A DNA stretch of 64,000 nt from Paraglaciecola psychrophila 170. GTDB taxonomy: Bacteria > Pseudomonadota > Gammaproteobacteria > Enterobacterales > Alteromonadaceae. Made by a program: the position numbers and the translations under genes. The stretch spans positions 1,116,001 through 1,180,000 of the forward strand of contig NC_020514.1 of assembly GCF_000347635.1 (NCBI RefSeq), written 5' to 3'. Under the pieces are notes generated by a model that saw only the letters and a program-made list of their open reading frames with translations, did not search any database and was not told where the DNA came from. Shown here one piece after another: positions 38,819 through 50,213 of this stretch; within the stretch, counting starts at the first letter, position 1, and the number at the start of each line of letters is the position of its first letter.

Positions 38819-40567
38819 TTGCAATCCCCTAAAACCAGCACCGTTATGAAATGGCTATTTGGCCAACTTCGCCCTTACAAATCAAAAGTGTTTTTTGCTA
38901 TAACAGCACTAATTGTAGGTGCGGCATCTTGGCTATTATTAGGCCAAGGTATTAAAGCGGTAGTGGACGAAGGGTTTATTGCCGATAATGCTGACAAGTT
39001 AGATCAAACGATGTTTATGGTTATGGGTATTGCCCTTGTAGGCAGTATTGCTGCTTATTTTCGCTTTTATTGGATGATTTGGTTGGGTGAGAGAGTTAGC
39101 GCAGACATTCGCCAAAATGTGTATGGGCATTTGTTAACGCTATCACCTGCATTTTTTGCTAAAACCCGCACCGGAGAAGTAATTTCACGATTTACCGCCG
39201 ACACCACATTGCTTCAGTCGGTGGTGGGTATGGGGTTGTCTATGGGCTTACGCTCATGTATTACTTTTATCGGTGCGTTATTCTTGATGCTTTTTTCTAG
39301 TCCAATGTTGACTCTGTACGTTTTAATTGCGGTGCCAATAGTGTTACTGCCGATTAGAGTATTTGGTGCAAAAGTAAGATTACACTCCAAAAACAGTCAA
39401 GATAAGGTCGCAGACGTGGGGGCTTATGTAGATGAAACGCTACATGAAATCCATACAGTACAAGCTTATTCTCATGAAGAAATAGACAAAACCTTATTTC
39501 AATCGCGTATAGAAGGTGTGATGGGGGCGGCACAATTACGGATCAAATACCGTGCTTTGTTGGTGGCATTTATTATGGCGATTAGCATTATTGCTATTAC
39601 GTCAGTAGCTTGGATTGGTGCTCAGCAGGTGTTGTCGGGTGAATTGAGTGCTGGTGAGCTAACGGCATTTATGTTTTATGCAGTGATGGCGGGTGGCGCT
39701 GTAGCCACCATCAGCGAAGTGATTGGTGAAGTGCAAAAAGCAGCGGGTGCTAGTGAGCGTTTAATGGAACTGCTGAATACTCAAACCAGTATTCAGTCGC
39801 CTGTTTCTCCAATTGTTTTGCCTAACAAAGTTAGCGGTGAAATTGACTTAAAGCATGTAAGCTTCCATTACCCCCAAGCCGACACTGTTCCCGTTATAAA
39901 AAATCTAAGTTTGGCCATCAAAAGTGGTGAGCGTGTTGCTTTAGTCGGTCCAAGTGGAGCGGGTAAGTCTACGTTGTTTCAACTATTACTGCGTTTTTAT
40001 GATGTCAGCAATGGGCAGATAGCATTAGAAAACCAAGACATTAAATTGTTAGATGTATCTGCATTGCGAGATCAATTTGCGTTGGTACCTCAAGAGTCGG
40101 TTATATTTGCTAGTAGTGTTAAAGATAATATTGGTTATGGCCGAACTCATGCTAGTCAGTTAGATATTGAAAACGCTGCAAAGGCGGCCCGTGCCCATGA
40201 CTTTATTAGTGAGCTACCTCAAGGTTATGATACTAATTTAGGCGAACGAGGTGTGCGTTTGTCGGGTGGTCAAAAGCAGCGCATAGCGATTGCTAGAGCC
40301 ATTTTAGCTGATAGGCCAATTCTGTTGTTAGATGAGGCCACAAGTTCTTTGGATGCCTCTAACGAGCAACATGTTAAGTTAGCGCTAGAAGAATTGATGA
40401 AAGACAAGACAACCTTGATTATCGCCCATAGATTGGCGACTGTTATCAACGCAGACCGGATAGTGGTAATGGACAAAGGTGAGATAGTCGCCATTGGCAC
40501 TCATCAAGAATTAGTAGAGAATAATGCCCTGTATAGAGAATTTGCACAGTTGCAGTTGGTGAGTTGA
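38819..40567 (+). CDS. ABC transporter, fused permease and ATP-binding protein (MsbA/LmrA-like)
   Basis: Half-size ABC exporter of 582 residues. The permease domain (about 20-310) has six membrane segments. The nucleotide-binding domain has Walker A GPSGAGKST (about 378), signature LSGGQKQR, Walker B ILLLDEATSSLD and the switch AHRLAT. It works as a dimer and may move lipids or drugs. The TTG start at 38819 has AAGAGAG upstream; ATG at 38846 is the alternative. It is not next to lpxK, so an MsbA role is not supported by context. Family firm. Confidence 0.92.
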   Translation: MQSPKTSTVMKWLFGQLRPYKSKVFFAITALIVGAASWLLLGQGIKAVVDEGFIADNADKLDQTMFMVMGIALVGSIAAYFRFYWMIWLGERVSADIRQNVYGHLLTLSPAFFAKTRTGEVISRFTADTTLLQSVVGMGLSMGLRSCITFIGALFLMLFSSPMLTLYVLIAVPIVLLPIRVFGAKVRLHSKNSQDKVADVGAYVDETLHEIHTVQAYSHEEIDKTLFQSRIEGVMGAAQLRIKYRALLVAFIMAISIIAITSVAWIGAQQVLSGELSAGELTAFMFYAVMAGGAVATISEVIGEVQKAAGASERLMELLNTQTSIQSPVSPIVLPNKVSGEIDLKHVSFHYPQADTVPVIKNLSLAIKSGERVALVGPSGAGKSTLFQLLLRFYDVSNGQIALENQDIKLLDVSALRDQFALVPQESVIFASSVKDNIGYGRTHASQLDIENAAKAARAHDFISELPQGYDTNLGERGVRLSGGQKQRIAIARAILADRPILLLDEATSSLDASNEQHVKLALEELMKDKTTLIIAHRLATVINADRIVVMDKGEIVAIGTHQELVENNALYREFAQLQLVS

Positions 40568-40755
40568 CAGCTAAAATAATTTTAACCACAGCGGAAATGT
40601 GATCTCCGGGTGCCGCGCACCGAGGAAAAGAATAATCAGTTTAAAATCTGTTCCTCTGAATAACGAAGTGGTTGGCGTCATCGGCTCTGTTTTCGCCACC
40701 CGAGGTTCTTGGTGGTTCAAAGCTTTTTTATTAAATATTTAAAGGAAGGCAGTTT

Positions 40756-41274
40756 ATGAAAATTGCGCAGGTGGGTGAAGAGGTCCTTAGAACGCCAGCT
40801 AGGCAGGTTGAGCAGGTTGAGTTTGAGCAAGAGGCACTGTTCACATTTATGGATGGGTTGCTGGCGACTATGCTTGAAGCTAACGGCATCGGTATTGCTG
40901 CACCACAAGTGTTTGACCCTAGGGCTATTATGATTATTGCCTCGCGACCTAATCCGCGTTACCCCGATGCGCCAGATATGCAGCCTTTGATGATGGTTAA
41001 TCCTGTTATTAAGCAAAGTAGCGACAATCAGGTCTGGGAGTGGGAAGGCTGCCTCTCTGTGCCAGGTTTACGTGGGCGTATTGAACGACCAGATTGGGTT
41101 GATGTGGCCTATTTGGATACAGAAGGTAAAGTGCAAAATATCAAGCTAGAAGGTTTTGTCGCGCGTATCTTTTTACATGAGTTTGATCATTTAATTGGTA
41201 AAACATGGCTCGATCATATTACCAGTACAAAAAATATCATGGCAAACGATGTTTGGGTGACTAAATTCACCTGA
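40756..41274 (+). CDS. def: Peptide deformylase
   Basis: Metal hydrolase of 172 residues that removes the N-formyl group from new proteins. All three motifs are present: GIGIAAPQV (about 44), EGCLS (97-101) with the Cys ligand, and HEFDH (141-145) with two His ligands and catalytic Glu. It stands alone, without fmt next to it, so it is likely a second copy. The C-terminus is short. AAAGGAAGG precedes the start. Confidence 0.94.
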   Translation: MKIAQVGEEVLRTPARQVEQVEFEQEALFTFMDGLLATMLEANGIGIAAPQVFDPRAIMIIASRPNPRYPDAPDMQPLMMVNPVIKQSSDNQVWEWEGCLSVPGLRGRIERPDWVDVAYLDTEGKVQNIKLEGFVARIFLHEFDHLIGKTWLDHITSTKNIMANDVWVTKFT

Positions 41275-41345
41275 AATTTTTTTATCAATTTATGTTAACT
41301 CAGTTAGCATAAACTTTTGAACAACAAATTTTAAATTTTTGGATA

Positions 41346-42596
41346 GTGAAATTGACTTCTTTATATTCATTTAAAACGATTTTTATCGCCGCAAGTTTCA
41401 CCTCAGTGGCTTTTATTTCTCACGCTCAGGACGACCAAAATCCTGAGTCCAAATCGTTTCCACAGTGCATCGAACGTTTACAGCAACTAGCTCGTAACGC
41501 AGGAGTGTCTGAAAACACTACTGTAGATATTTTAGGTCAAGTTAAGCCTTTGCCAAAAATTCTTGGTTACGACCGTAATCAACCAGAATTTGTTCAGACG
41601 TTTACTGGCTACTTTTCAAAACGAGTCACCAATTGGCGGGTCAATAAGGGCCGTGAAAAACTGGCACAACATCGTGAGTTTTTATCCAAACTCACACAGC
41701 AGTATGGTGTGCCAGCCCATTACCTGATTGCGTTTTGGGGGCTAGAAACTAATTTTGGTGGCATCAAAGGTAAAATCCCCACTATCCCCGCTTTAACCAC
41801 ATTGGCTTGTGACCAACGCAGAAGTGCCTATTTTTCTGGAGAACTGATACAGGCTTTATTATTACTTGAGCGTGAAAAACTTGATCATAAAGACATGATT
41901 GGCTCTTGGGCCGGTGCCATGGGGCACACCCAATTTATGCCAACAGCCTATATGAAATACGCTAAAGATGGTGATGCTGATGGCAAAGTTGACTTATGGA
42001 ATAATGAATTAGACGCACTGGCATCTGCTGCCCACTTTTTGCAAAACTTGGGCTGGAAAACGGGCTTTAAATGGGGCCGAGAGGTATTGTTGCCTCAAGG
42101 TTTTAACTATCAATTAGCAGGTAAATCCCATCCGCAAACGTTGTCTTTTTGGTCACAACAAAACGTGACGCAAGTGAGCGGTCAAACGCTCGGTGATAGT
42201 GACATAAAAGCAGCATTGCTTGTTCCAGCAGGACATACAGGCTCTGCATTTATGGTTTACCCTAATTTTGATGTGATCCTACGTTGGAATAATTCCGAAT
42301 ATTACGGCATAGCAGTAGGCCATTTAGCTGATCGAATCAAAGGGCAGGGTACCTTATCAAAACCTCTCCTGGAATTACCTAATTACACATTAGCCGAAAT
42401 GCAACAATTCCAAGATAAACTGAATCTGTTGGGTTTTGATGTAGGCGAAGCTGACGGTATTTTAGGCCCTGCCACACGCAAAGGTGTACGTGGATTTCAA
42501 GTGACTGTTGGGTTGATTGCCGATGGCTATCCATCAAAAGAAACGGTTGAAGCAGTGATGAATGCGACTTTGAATACGGAACAAAACAGGACATAA
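41346..42596 (+). CDS. Lytic murein transglycosylase (MltB-like) with peptidoglycan-binding domain
   Basis: Cell-wall enzyme of 416 residues that cleaves glycan strands with anhydro-muropeptide formation. It has a signal peptide (TIFIAASFTSVAFISHAQ). The SLT_2 domain (about 40-330) has catalytic Glu in FWGLETNFG and the AGAMGHTQFMP motif. A PG_binding_1 domain (about 345-405) contains GEADGILGPATRKGV. The start codon is GTG at 41346. It lies 71 bases after def on the same strand, but no functional link is known. Confidence 0.92.
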   Translation: MKLTSLYSFKTIFIAASFTSVAFISHAQDDQNPESKSFPQCIERLQQLARNAGVSENTTVDILGQVKPLPKILGYDRNQPEFVQTFTGYFSKRVTNWRVNKGREKLAQHREFLSKLTQQYGVPAHYLIAFWGLETNFGGIKGKIPTIPALTTLACDQRRSAYFSGELIQALLLLEREKLDHKDMIGSWAGAMGHTQFMPTAYMKYAKDGDADGKVDLWNNELDALASAAHFLQNLGWKTGFKWGREVLLPQGFNYQLAGKSHPQTLSFWSQQNVTQVSGQTLGDSDIKAALLVPAGHTGSAFMVYPNFDVILRWNNSEYYGIAVGHLADRIKGQGTLSKPLLELPNYTLAEMQQFQDKLNLLGFDVGEADGILGPATRKGVRGFQVTVGLIADGYPSKETVEAVMNATLNTEQNRT

Positions 42597-43200
42597 ATAG
42601 TTGAGGGTTTGTTGAGAGAAAACGAAATTGATTGATCATCTAACGTTATCCACATCACCTAGCGATATTTAAACTCTGCAACTTTGCACTGACCCTGACA
42701 CATGCGATTCACTTTCTATCAATAGACTTTTTGCAAGCAAGCAAACGTTTCACTGAACAGTGGCAAACTTGGTTGCTCTATGGCGGTATAAATTAAGATA
42801 TTAGTGCTTTTGGGGAATGTCGTTTTTACTTGGGGTTGTTATAAAGTCAGCCAATCAAAAGCCAGTGAAATCGACACTCACAATTATGTATTTGGTACTT
42901 TGCTATCAGCATTGTTGTTTAGTTTAGGGCACTTGGCTGTTGCACTGATTGTTGACGGGCAACCCTAATGTTTATATATATTTGTACATCATTATCATCA
43001 TCCCCATCGGCAACAGTGTTTTTGGTTGTATTGCTGGCTATTTTGGGACCGTGGGCTTGAATACACGAGATTGGCACATATGTTTACGCATATAACCATG
43101 TTAATTTTGGTGTGATTATTGGCTCACTAAGGCAATTTATTTCTGCTATAATCACGCCGATTTTTTGTACAGCTAGTCGCTGCATTTTTTAGAGAGCATC
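42597..43200 (+). other. Intergenic region with possible small or decayed membrane-protein frames
   Basis: 604 bases. A 54-codon frame at 42804-42968 (GTG start, VLLGNVVFTWGCYK onward, one membrane segment, ends VDGQP) is followed by a second hydrophobic frame from about 42983 (YIIIIIPIGNSVFGCIAGYF in pattern) ending before 43100. Either they are small membrane proteins or pieces of a dead gene. No ribosome site is convincing. The ygiQ promoter lies near the right end. Confidence 0.35.
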
Positions 43201-45498
43201 ATGCCAACCATTCAACCCGCAACCCGATCCAAACCTGTCGCCCGTATGAAAGCTGAGCGGGGATTATTTTCTTTCCCTAAATATTGGGCCGAGTGTTTTG
43301 GACCCGCGCCATTTTTACCTATGTCACGCAAAGAAATGGACCAGCTTGGCTGGGATAGTTGTGACATTATTTTGGTTACTGGCGATGCCTATGTTGATCA
43401 TCCAAGTTTTGGTATGGCCGTTATTGGGCGTACGTTAGAAGCACAAGGATTCAGAGTGGGGATTATTTCCCAGCCTGATTGGCATAGTAAAGACGAGTTT
43501 ATGAAGCTCGGCGAGCCTAACCTATTTTTTGGTGTGACCGCAGGCAATATGGACTCGATGATCAATCGCTATACGGCTGAGCGTAAATTGCGTCATGATG
43601 ATGCCTACACTCCAAACAACGAAGGCGGAAAACGTCCCGACCGCGCAGTAACGGTTTACACCCAGCGTTGTAAAGAAGCTTATAAAAAACCTGTCATCAT
43701 TGGTGGCATTGAAGCCAGTCTAAGACGTATTGCTCATTATGATTATTGGTCAGACAAAGTACGCCGTAGTGTGTTGTTTGATTCTAAAGCCGATATGTTG
43801 ATGTTTGGTAATGCCGAGCGACCCTTATTAGAAATGGCCCATCGTTTTGCTGCGGGCGAAACGATTGACCAGATGCAAGATATTCGTGGCACAGCGGTGA
43901 TTCGAAAAGAGCCGTTACCCGGCTGGCAAGGTGTGGATTCAACGCACCTAGACAGTATTGGTAAAATTGAACCTATTATTAGCCCTTACCAAATTATTGA
44001 TGACAAATGCGCCGTCTCCTCTGAGGCTGAAAGGCAAGCGGCAATTGAAGAGCAAAAAGCTCAGCCAATAGTGATTCAGCCATTTACATCAAAAACTGAA
44101 AGACGTAAACCTTGGGATAAAACCTATGTTTTGCTACCTGCTTATGATGTAGTGCGCGCCGAAAAAACCCATTATGCCCATACCTCACGTATTTTACACA
44201 AAGAGACTAACCCTGGTTGTGCCCGTGCCTTAGTGCAGCGCCATGGTGATCGCATCATTTGGATTAACCCACCTGCTTACCCATTAGAAACCGAAGAAAT
44301 GGATGCGGTGTTTGATTTACCTTATGCACGGGTTCCGCACCCTAGTTATGGCAAAGCAAAGATACCTGCCTATGACATGATCAAAACGTCAGTGAATATT
44401 ATGCGCGGTTGCTTCGGTGGTTGTACTTTTTGTTCGATCACAGAACATGAAGGCAGGGTGATCCAAAGCCGTTCGGAAGAGTCGATTATTCGTGAAATAG
44501 AATTAATTCGCGACAAAGTACCGGGTTTTACCGGTGTTATCTCTGATCTCGGTGGTCCAACTGCAAACATGTATAAATTGCGTTGTAAAAGCCCCAAAGC
44601 CGAACAAGCTTGTCGCCGTTTGTCCTGTGTATGGCCCGAAATCTGTGGGCACTTAGATACCGACCAAACCCCTACCGTTAATCTTTACCGTAAAGCTAGG
44701 GAAGTCGAAGGGGTTAAAAAAGTCCTGATTGCTTCTGGTGTAAGGTATGACTTAGCGATTGAAGACCCGAATTACGTAAAGGAATTAGTGACGCATCATG
44801 TAGGCGGGTATTTAAAAATCGCACCAGAGCATACTGAAAAAGCCCCACTTGATAAAATGATGAAACCAGGTATGGGTACTTACGATAAATTTAAAGAAAT
44901 GTTCGACAAATACACCAAAGAAGCAGGCAAAGACCAGTATTTAATTCCTTACTTTATCTCTGCTCATCCGGGCACCGAAGATATGGATATGGTGAATTTG
45001 GCTTTGTGGCTCAAAGAGCGTAACTTCAAATTAGACCAAGTACAAAACTTCTATCCGTCACCTATGGCAAACGCCACCACTATGTATCACACCGGTAAAA
45101 ACCCGATACATAAGGTCAATCATAAGAGTGAAGAGGTTGAAGTGCCTAAAGGCGAAATTCATAGGCGTTTACACCGTGCATTTTTACGTTATCACGATCC
45201 AGCCAACTGGCCAATATTACGTAAAACGCTCAAAGAAATGGGCAAAGCCCACTTGATTGGCAATAGCCCTAAATGTTTAGTGCCTGCTGAAAGTCGCAAT
45301 GAATTAAAAGGCCGCGACCAAAAAGAGTTCGCCAAACGTTCAGGTAACAAAGCATTTGCTAAAGGTAAAACCGCGAATGCAGTAAAAGCACAGAAAGGGC
45401 TAACCCGTTTTAGTGATAACCAACCTCACAATGAAGCGGCTAAAGCTGAACAAGTGAGTCATGGAAAGTCGAATAACAAAAAACGGAAACCTCATTAA
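43201..45498 (+). CDS. ygiQ: YgiQ family radical SAM protein
   Basis: Radical SAM protein of 765 residues with the UPF0313/YgiQ architecture. The N-terminal half has a B12-binding-like fold region; the cluster motif is [10 protein letters not shown] (C-x3-C-x2-C, about residue 400), followed by [12 protein letters not shown]. The C-terminal 100 residues are basic and poorly ordered, ending [10 protein letters not shown]. The substrate is not known. AGAGAG lies upstream of the ATG. Monocistronic. Confidence 0.95.
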   Translation: MPTIQPATRSKPVARMKAERGLFSFPKYWAECFGPAPFLPMSRKEMDQLGWDSCDIILVTGDAYVDHPSFGMAVIGRTLEAQGFRVGIISQPDWHSKDEFMKLGEPNLFFGVTAGNMDSMINRYTAERKLRHDDAYTPNNEGGKRPDRAVTVYTQRCKEAYKKPVIIGGIEASLRRIAHYDYWSDKVRRSVLFDSKADMLMFGNAERPLLEMAHRFAAGETIDQMQDIRGTAVIRKEPLPGWQGVDSTHLDSIGKIEPIISPYQIIDDKCAVSSEAERQAAIEEQKAQPIVIQPFTSKTERRKPWDKTYVLLPAYDVVRAEKTHYAHTSRILHKETNPGCARALVQRHGDRIIWINPPAYPLETEEMDAVFDLPYARVPHPSYGKAKIPAYDMIKTSVNIMRGCFGGCTFCSITEHEGRVIQSRSEESIIREIELIRDKVPGFTGVISDLGGPTANMYKLRCKSPKAEQACRRLSCVWPEICGHLDTDQTPTVNLYRKAREVEGVKKVLIASGVRYDLAIEDPNYVKELVTHHVGGYLKIAPEHTEKAPLDKMMKPGMGTYDKFKEMFDKYTKEAGKDQYLIPYFISAHPGTEDMDMVNLALWLKERNFKLDQVQNFYPSPMANATTMYHTGKNPIHKVNHKSEEVEVPKGEIHRRLHRAFLRYHDPANWPILRKTLKEMGKAHLIGNSPKCLVPAESRNELKGRDQKEFAKRSGNKAFAKGKTANAVKAQKGLTRFSDNQPHNEAAKAEQVSHGKSNNKKRKPH

Positions 45499-45825
45499 AT
45501 CACAGGATTTAGGCAACGATTGTGTGGTTCATCTGATATCTACTCTTTATAAATTTGGTCAACGGTAACTTTTTATTACATAGAGAGTAGTTGCTACTCT
45601 GCTTTGCCAACTTCACATAAAAAAGTGTTGTTGGCAGCCTGTTTCAAATAGCCTGCTAAACATCAATTTACATTGATTTTCAATACTGCAACTCTCACAA
45701 CCCAGAGACAGCAATTAAACCGTGAAGTGCAACACCAGATTAATCAGTAAGTGTCCCGACAAACCTTTAATTGTTCTTAATTTTGTATAAAACTATCATT
45801 ACTTACCTATTCTCAAGGTTTAAAA
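45499..45825. other. Intergenic region between ygiQ and corA
   Basis: 327 bases without a gene. A short hairpin, AGAGTAG-TT-GCTACTCT, lies near 45584-45600. Nothing else stands out. Confidence 0.4.
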
Positions 45826-46893
45826 ATGAAACTGTTTAACAAACGCTATCACCAGCCTGGTACTCGCCCAGGAATGTTAGCCGAACCTGCAAGCGATATA
45901 TTTACACTTGATTTGCTCGAATATGATGAAAATTCGATAAGCGTAAAGCGTAATCTTGATGTGAATGTTTGTCGTTCTTTTATTGGCACTGAAAAAGTAA
46001 CGTGGATCCACGTTCAAGGCGATCCGCCTCATGATACTTTGCTTTCTTTAGCTAAAACCCTCGATATTCATGAGTTGTACGTTGAGGATATAGTGAACTC
46101 AGGACAAAGACCAAAAGTTGAATTAAACGAGGATCAAATATTTGCGATACTGAGTTTCCCTGTCGACAATGGCAGCAGCGTTCAATTAGAGCAAGTTAGC
46201 TTGTGTTTTAGCCAAAATACCGTTGTATCTTTTTGTTCTGGCACGGTTAATCCCTTTAGTAAAATCATCACAAGATTGAACAGTGGGGTGGGTAAATTGA
46301 GACGGCGTAAAGCTGATTATCTGTTCTATAGCCTAATTGATACCGTTATTGATTTCGGTTTCCCCCTATTAGAGTCCTACTCTGAACGCATCCAAACGCT
46401 TGAAGATCTGCTATGTGATTCGCCTGATAAAGCACAGTTGAATCAAGTGCATAAGTTGCGCCGAGAATTACTGTTAGTTAGACGCCGTTTATGGCCTCAA
46501 CGAGAGGTGATTAACGAAATATTACGTGATGAGGATAATTCTCAAATATCATTTGAAACCAAGCTACATTTTCGCGATTGCCATGATCACGTTATTTCAA
46601 TCATGGAGTTGTTAGAAACCTATCACGAGATGACCTCAGGTTTGATGGAACTGTATATGACTAGCGTGAGTTTAAAATTAAATGATGTAATGAAAGTATT
46701 GACTATTATTGCCACTATTTTCATTCCCCCTACATTTATCGTTGGTGTGTATGGGATGAATTTCGATCCTAACTTGAGCAGTTTGAATATGCCTGAAATC
46801 CAATGGGAATATGGCTATATTGCGGTGTGGGGTTTAATTTTTTCTATGACAACGGGGATGTTAATGTTTTTCAGAAAGCATAAGTGGATTTAA
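45826..46893 (+). CDS. corA: CorA family magnesium/cobalt (or ZntB-like) transporter
   Basis: Pentameric divalent cation channel subunit of 355 residues. A long cytoplasmic alpha/beta and helical domain is followed by two C-terminal membrane segments. The first ends at the signature GMN (in VGVYGMNFD) and the second at the basic FRKHKWI. The GMN motif supports CorA; ZntB cannot be ruled out by eye. AAGG precedes the ATG. Alone on its strand. Confidence 0.9.
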   Translation: MKLFNKRYHQPGTRPGMLAEPASDIFTLDLLEYDENSISVKRNLDVNVCRSFIGTEKVTWIHVQGDPPHDTLLSLAKTLDIHELYVEDIVNSGQRPKVELNEDQIFAILSFPVDNGSSVQLEQVSLCFSQNTVVSFCSGTVNPFSKIITRLNSGVGKLRRRKADYLFYSLIDTVIDFGFPLLESYSERIQTLEDLLCDSPDKAQLNQVHKLRRELLLVRRRLWPQREVINEILRDEDNSQISFETKLHFRDCHDHVISIMELLETYHEMTSGLMELYMTSVSLKLNDVMKVLTIIATIFIPPTFIVGVYGMNFDPNLSSLNMPEIQWEYGYIAVWGLIFSMTTGMLMFFRKHKWI

Positions 46894-47120
46894 TCTTGGT
46901 GACCCACTTTCGGGGCTAAGGCACTGCAAGAAGCAAACATTTCTCATTTTCTTCATGGAACCAAGCAAACTAGTTGTCGCTTATTTCCAGAGGTAAACAT
47001 GTAAATGCTTGGATGAACATTTTCAATAGAGTGATTGCCATAATAGGCTAAAAGGTTATTATCTCTTTTTTTTCAATCATGTTTGAGGCCTCAAAGTGAA
47101 TGAGACCTCAGTCATCTATG

Positions 47121-48770
47121 TTATAAATGAGGTCCTGCTAAAGTAAGAGCTTTACCTTCATCATTATCTGTAAACTTAGTAAAGTTACCGATAAATAGTT
47201 CGGCTAATTGTTTCGCTTCCTTATCCCATTCATCCACGCTTGAATATGTATTGCGTGGGTCTAAGATATGGCTGTCTACGCCAGTTAATGTAGTAGGGAA
47301 AGCAAGGTCGAAATAAGGCAGTGTTTCGCATTCAGCGTTTTCCACTTCACCGCTTAATATTGCATTAATAATAGCGCGGGTTGCCGCTAAACTAATACGT
47401 TTACCTGTGCCATTCCACCCCGTATTAACTAAATATGCGCTTGCACCAGCGTCAGACATTCTTTGCTCTAGTACTTCGGCATATTGCGTGGGGTGTAAGC
47501 TTAGAAATGCCTGTCCAAAACATGACGAAAACGTTGGAGTAGGGTGAGTAACACCACGCTCAGTGCCTGCCAATTTTGCAGTGAAGCCTGACAAATAATG
47601 ATACTTTGCTTGTTCACTGGTTAAACGTGATACTGGCGGAAACACACCAAACGCATCTGCGGTTAAGAAAATGACTTTTGTTGCATGTCCCGCTTTACTG
47701 ATCCCTAATACTCGGTTTTCAATATGTTCAATTGGGTATGAAACACGGGTGTTTTCTGTTTTAGAGTTATCAAAGTAATCAGGTACATTGCCCTTTATCA
47801 CCACATTTTCTAATAGGGCGTTACGTCTAATTGCGTTATAAATTTCTGGTTCTTTATCAGCATCTAAATCAATTGTTTTGGCGTAACACCCGCCTTCGAA
47901 ATTAAAGATACCGTCATCATCCCAGCCATGTTCATCATCACCAATTAATGCCCGTTGAGGGTCGGCTGATAAGGTGGTTTTACCCGTTCCCGATAAACCA
48001 AAAAATATAGCGGTATCATTATCTTTACCCACATTGGCCGAGCAATGCATTGACGCGATACCTTGAAGAGGAAGAAAGTAGTTCATCATGGAGAACATGC
48101 CTTTCTTCATTTCACCGCCATACCAAGTGCCACCAATTAATTGCATTTTTTCAGTTAAGTTAAATGCGACAAAGGTTTCGGAGTTAGTTTCGTGTTTTTT
48201 GAAATCTGGGTCTGAAGATTTTGACGCGTTCATAACCACAAAATCTGGCTCAAAATTATCAAGCTGGTCTTCTGTTGGGCGAATAAACATATTTTTAACG
48301 AAGTGTGCTTGCCAAGCTACTTGCATAATAAACCTAACTTTAAGTGCCGTATTTGCGTTTGCGCCGCAAATGGCATCTACCACATATAGCTCGCTATCTG
48401 AAAGCTGTTGCTGACTGATTTTCTTTAACGCTTGCCAAGTTTCTAATGAGATGGGCTTATTGTCGTTATTGTTGTCTGCGGTCTTCCACCATACGGTATC
48501 TTCAGTTGTATCGTCTTTTACTAAAAACTTATCTTTTGGCGAACGCCCTGTATAAATTCCAGTGTCGACATTGACTGCACCTGAATCAGTTACGGTACCT
48601 TTCTCGTAACCAGTTAAGGCTTCATCAGTCTCGGCGGCAAATAATGTGTCATAACATGGATTATGGATAATGTTGGTTATATTCTTAAGCCCAACCGTTT
48701 CTAAATGCGCGCGGACTTTATCGAGTCTGATACTTTTTGAGGCGCTAGGCTGCTGTTCTTTGATTGTCAT
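47121..48770 (-). CDS. pckA: Phosphoenolpyruvate carboxykinase (ATP)
   Basis: Gluconeogenic enzyme of 549 residues that converts oxaloacetate and ATP to phosphoenolpyruvate and CO2. The PCK signature is complete: the P-loop [11 protein letters not shown], metal-binding [10 protein letters not shown], and [10 protein letters not shown] near the N-terminus. Length is normal. It lies alone on the minus strand. No operator recognised in the 500 bases upstream. Confidence 0.96.
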   Translation of the reverse strand: MTIKEQQPSASKSIRLDKVRAHLETVGLKNITNIIHNPCYDTLFAAETDEALTGYEKGTVTDSGAVNVDTGIYTGRSPKDKFLVKDDTTEDTVWWKTADNNNDNKPISLETWQALKKISQQQLSDSELYVVDAICGANANTALKVRFIMQVAWQAHFVKNMFIRPTEDQLDNFEPDFVVMNASKSSDPDFKKHETNSETFVAFNLTEKMQLIGGTWYGGEMKKGMFSMMNYFLPLQGIASMHCSANVGKDNDTAIFFGLSGTGKTTLSADPQRALIGDDEHGWDDDGIFNFEGGCYAKTIDLDADKEPEIYNAIRRNALLENVVIKGNVPDYFDNSKTENTRVSYPIEHIENRVLGISKAGHATKVIFLTADAFGVFPPVSRLTSEQAKYHYLSGFTAKLAGTERGVTHPTPTFSSCFGQAFLSLHPTQYAEVLEQRMSDAGASAYLVNTGWNGTGKRISLAATRAIINAILSGEVENAECETLPYFDLAFPTTLTGVDSHILDPRNTYSSVDEWDKEAKQLAELFIGNFTKFTDNDEGKALTLAGPHL

Positions 48771-49229
48771 ATTTTAATCCAATAGTAATTATCTGGGTGT
48801 TTTTGCGGCCAAATTATATATATAAAATGTATAGCGCTGGCTGTACCGGACTTTTCAATCTGTTGCGTTAAAGTCATAGGTTTTATACACAAAAAAAATT
48901 AATAAATCATAATAACGGTATTATCTTGGCTATAAGCACTGTGAATAAAAGATTACAAAACGCACATGTACTTACTTTCTGACGTAAATTGTAAATTACA
49001 ATGTAAAGTAAGGGCTGCTTCTTACTGGTTTATCTTTCATTACAATCATTATGTAAAAGGATATTTTAGTGAGGGAACATTAGCACTTGGAAGGTGAAAA
49101 AGAGGACCAAAGTGAGGACATTTACGACTTGCAGATAGTCTTTAATTATACATTTAACGGTTTATTTAAATGAACGACTAAAACTAATATCCTATCAATC
49201 AATCAATCAATCAATCAGTTGTTTTTACT
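48771..49229. other. Intergenic region upstream of pckA with a short tetranucleotide tract
   Basis: About 460 bases without a gene. It contains AT-rich DNA and six copies of ATCA at about 49194-49217. The pckA promoter should be in the left part. Confidence 0.5.
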
Positions 49230-49232
49230 TAT

Positions 49233-49263
49233 AAAAAAAGAGAGCTCAAAGGCTCCCTTTTTT
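49233..49263 (-). terminator. Terminator of the phasin gene
   Basis: On the minus strand, GGGAGC pairs with GCTCTC around a CTTTGA loop and ends in a run of T; it sits just after the phasin stop codon. Confidence 0.85.
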
Positions 49264-49278
49264 AAAGGCTAGATTGAA

Positions 49279-49671
49279 TTAAGCTTTTTTTACTGCCGGC
49301 TTAGCAGCTAATTTAGCTACTGCAGCTGTTAAAGCGTCAATTTTGTCACTTAGCTCTTCAATTTTTTTGTCAGAATCAGTGTTATTCAGACCGAGTTTGT
49401 TTCGAACTGTCTCGATGCGAGTTTCGATTTCAGTTTGAGCTGCTACTTTGGTTTGGACTTCCTTAACTTTGTCTTTACCTTCAGTTTCAAGCTTTTCGCC
49501 TTTAACAACTAACTCATCAAACAATTTGTTTGAATCAGTAGAAAGTGCTTCAAAACGACCTTTAACTTCTTCGTAGCCTTTACCATATGCACCAATACCA
49601 GCTAACCAGACTTTACGAGCCATGTCTTCTGCATTAGCGGCTTTTTCTTTGATCATATCGATATTACTCAT
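49279..49671 (-). CDS. Phasin family protein
   Basis: Helical granule-associated protein of 130 residues, with the phasin pattern AARKVWLAGIGAYGKGYEEV-like near residue 14 (seen as ARKVWLAGIGAYGKG). The middle is coiled coil, and the C-terminus is Ala/Lys-rich (AAKPAVKKA), as in PhaF/PhaI-type proteins. It may coat storage granules or act as a general stress protein; no pha genes are seen nearby. The start at 49671 (MSNIDMIKEK) has GGAGT 9 bases upstream; the frame is open to 49761 but that part has no phasin similarity. Confidence 0.85.
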   Translation of the reverse strand: MSNIDMIKEKAANAEDMARKVWLAGIGAYGKGYEEVKGRFEALSTDSNKLFDELVVKGEKLETEGKDKVKEVQTKVAAQTEIETRIETVRNKLGLNNTDSDKKIEELSDKIDALTAAVAKLAAKPAVKKA

Positions 49672-50213
49672 AATATTTACTCCGTGGATGTTTAAAATTA
49701 GATGTCTTGCTTCAATGGATTGCATCTTACGGATCAAAATTAGAAATCGCATACTAATCAACCAATTTTATTTAATATTTCCAAGAAAATATTAAGCATA
49801 AAATAAAAAGTCAGGTTTATTAGTGCCATTTCTGATGCTTTTTAAATAATTTATCGTGTTGTGATAGTTCTCAGACCTTCTTTGTTTGTAAATCCATTTC
49901 TTCAATTGGAGCTATGTGTTGTAAAAAATCGAATAAATAGGTAACGCTGGCTCTATTGAAAATTGCTCAATATTTGCTGTCTGTACAAAATCGTAACGTC
50001 TTAAAAACTGTGACCATAAAAACACTCATTACATAAACGGGTGCTACTCGATTCAAAAATAAGGGGATGCCGACTGCTGCCATATTTTACATACTCCAGA
50101 TTTCAATCGCACCTTACTTAGGGGGATACCCCTATTTGTTCTTTTTGCATTACTTGAGAAACTAAGTAGGTAAAGTTAATAACAAATAGTTAACATTTGG
50201 AGCAACCTAAGAC
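49672..50213. other. Intergenic region between the phasin and the first S8 peptidase
   Basis: About 540 bases without a gene. It holds the divergent promoters and the 16-bp palindrome at 50119-50134, 80 bases before the peptidase start. Confidence 0.5.
50119..50134. promoter_or_regulatory. Palindromic operator-like site upstream of S8 peptidase 1
   Basis: TAGGGG-GATA-CCCCTA is a perfect 6-4-6 inverted repeat. It ends 80 bases before the ATG at 50214. The same half-sites and spacing recur before the second peptidase. No other copy was noticed in the window. Confidence 0.7.

Noticed and set aside
38819..40567. msbA lipid A exporter
   Set aside because: The protein family fits, but lpxK/kdsB-type neighbours are absent, so no gene symbol is given.
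47064..47110. Terminator for pckA
   Set aside because: A 9-bp stem (GAGGTCTCA/TGAGGCCTC) is present, but in the direction of pckA it is followed by A rather than T, so it lacks a terminator tail.
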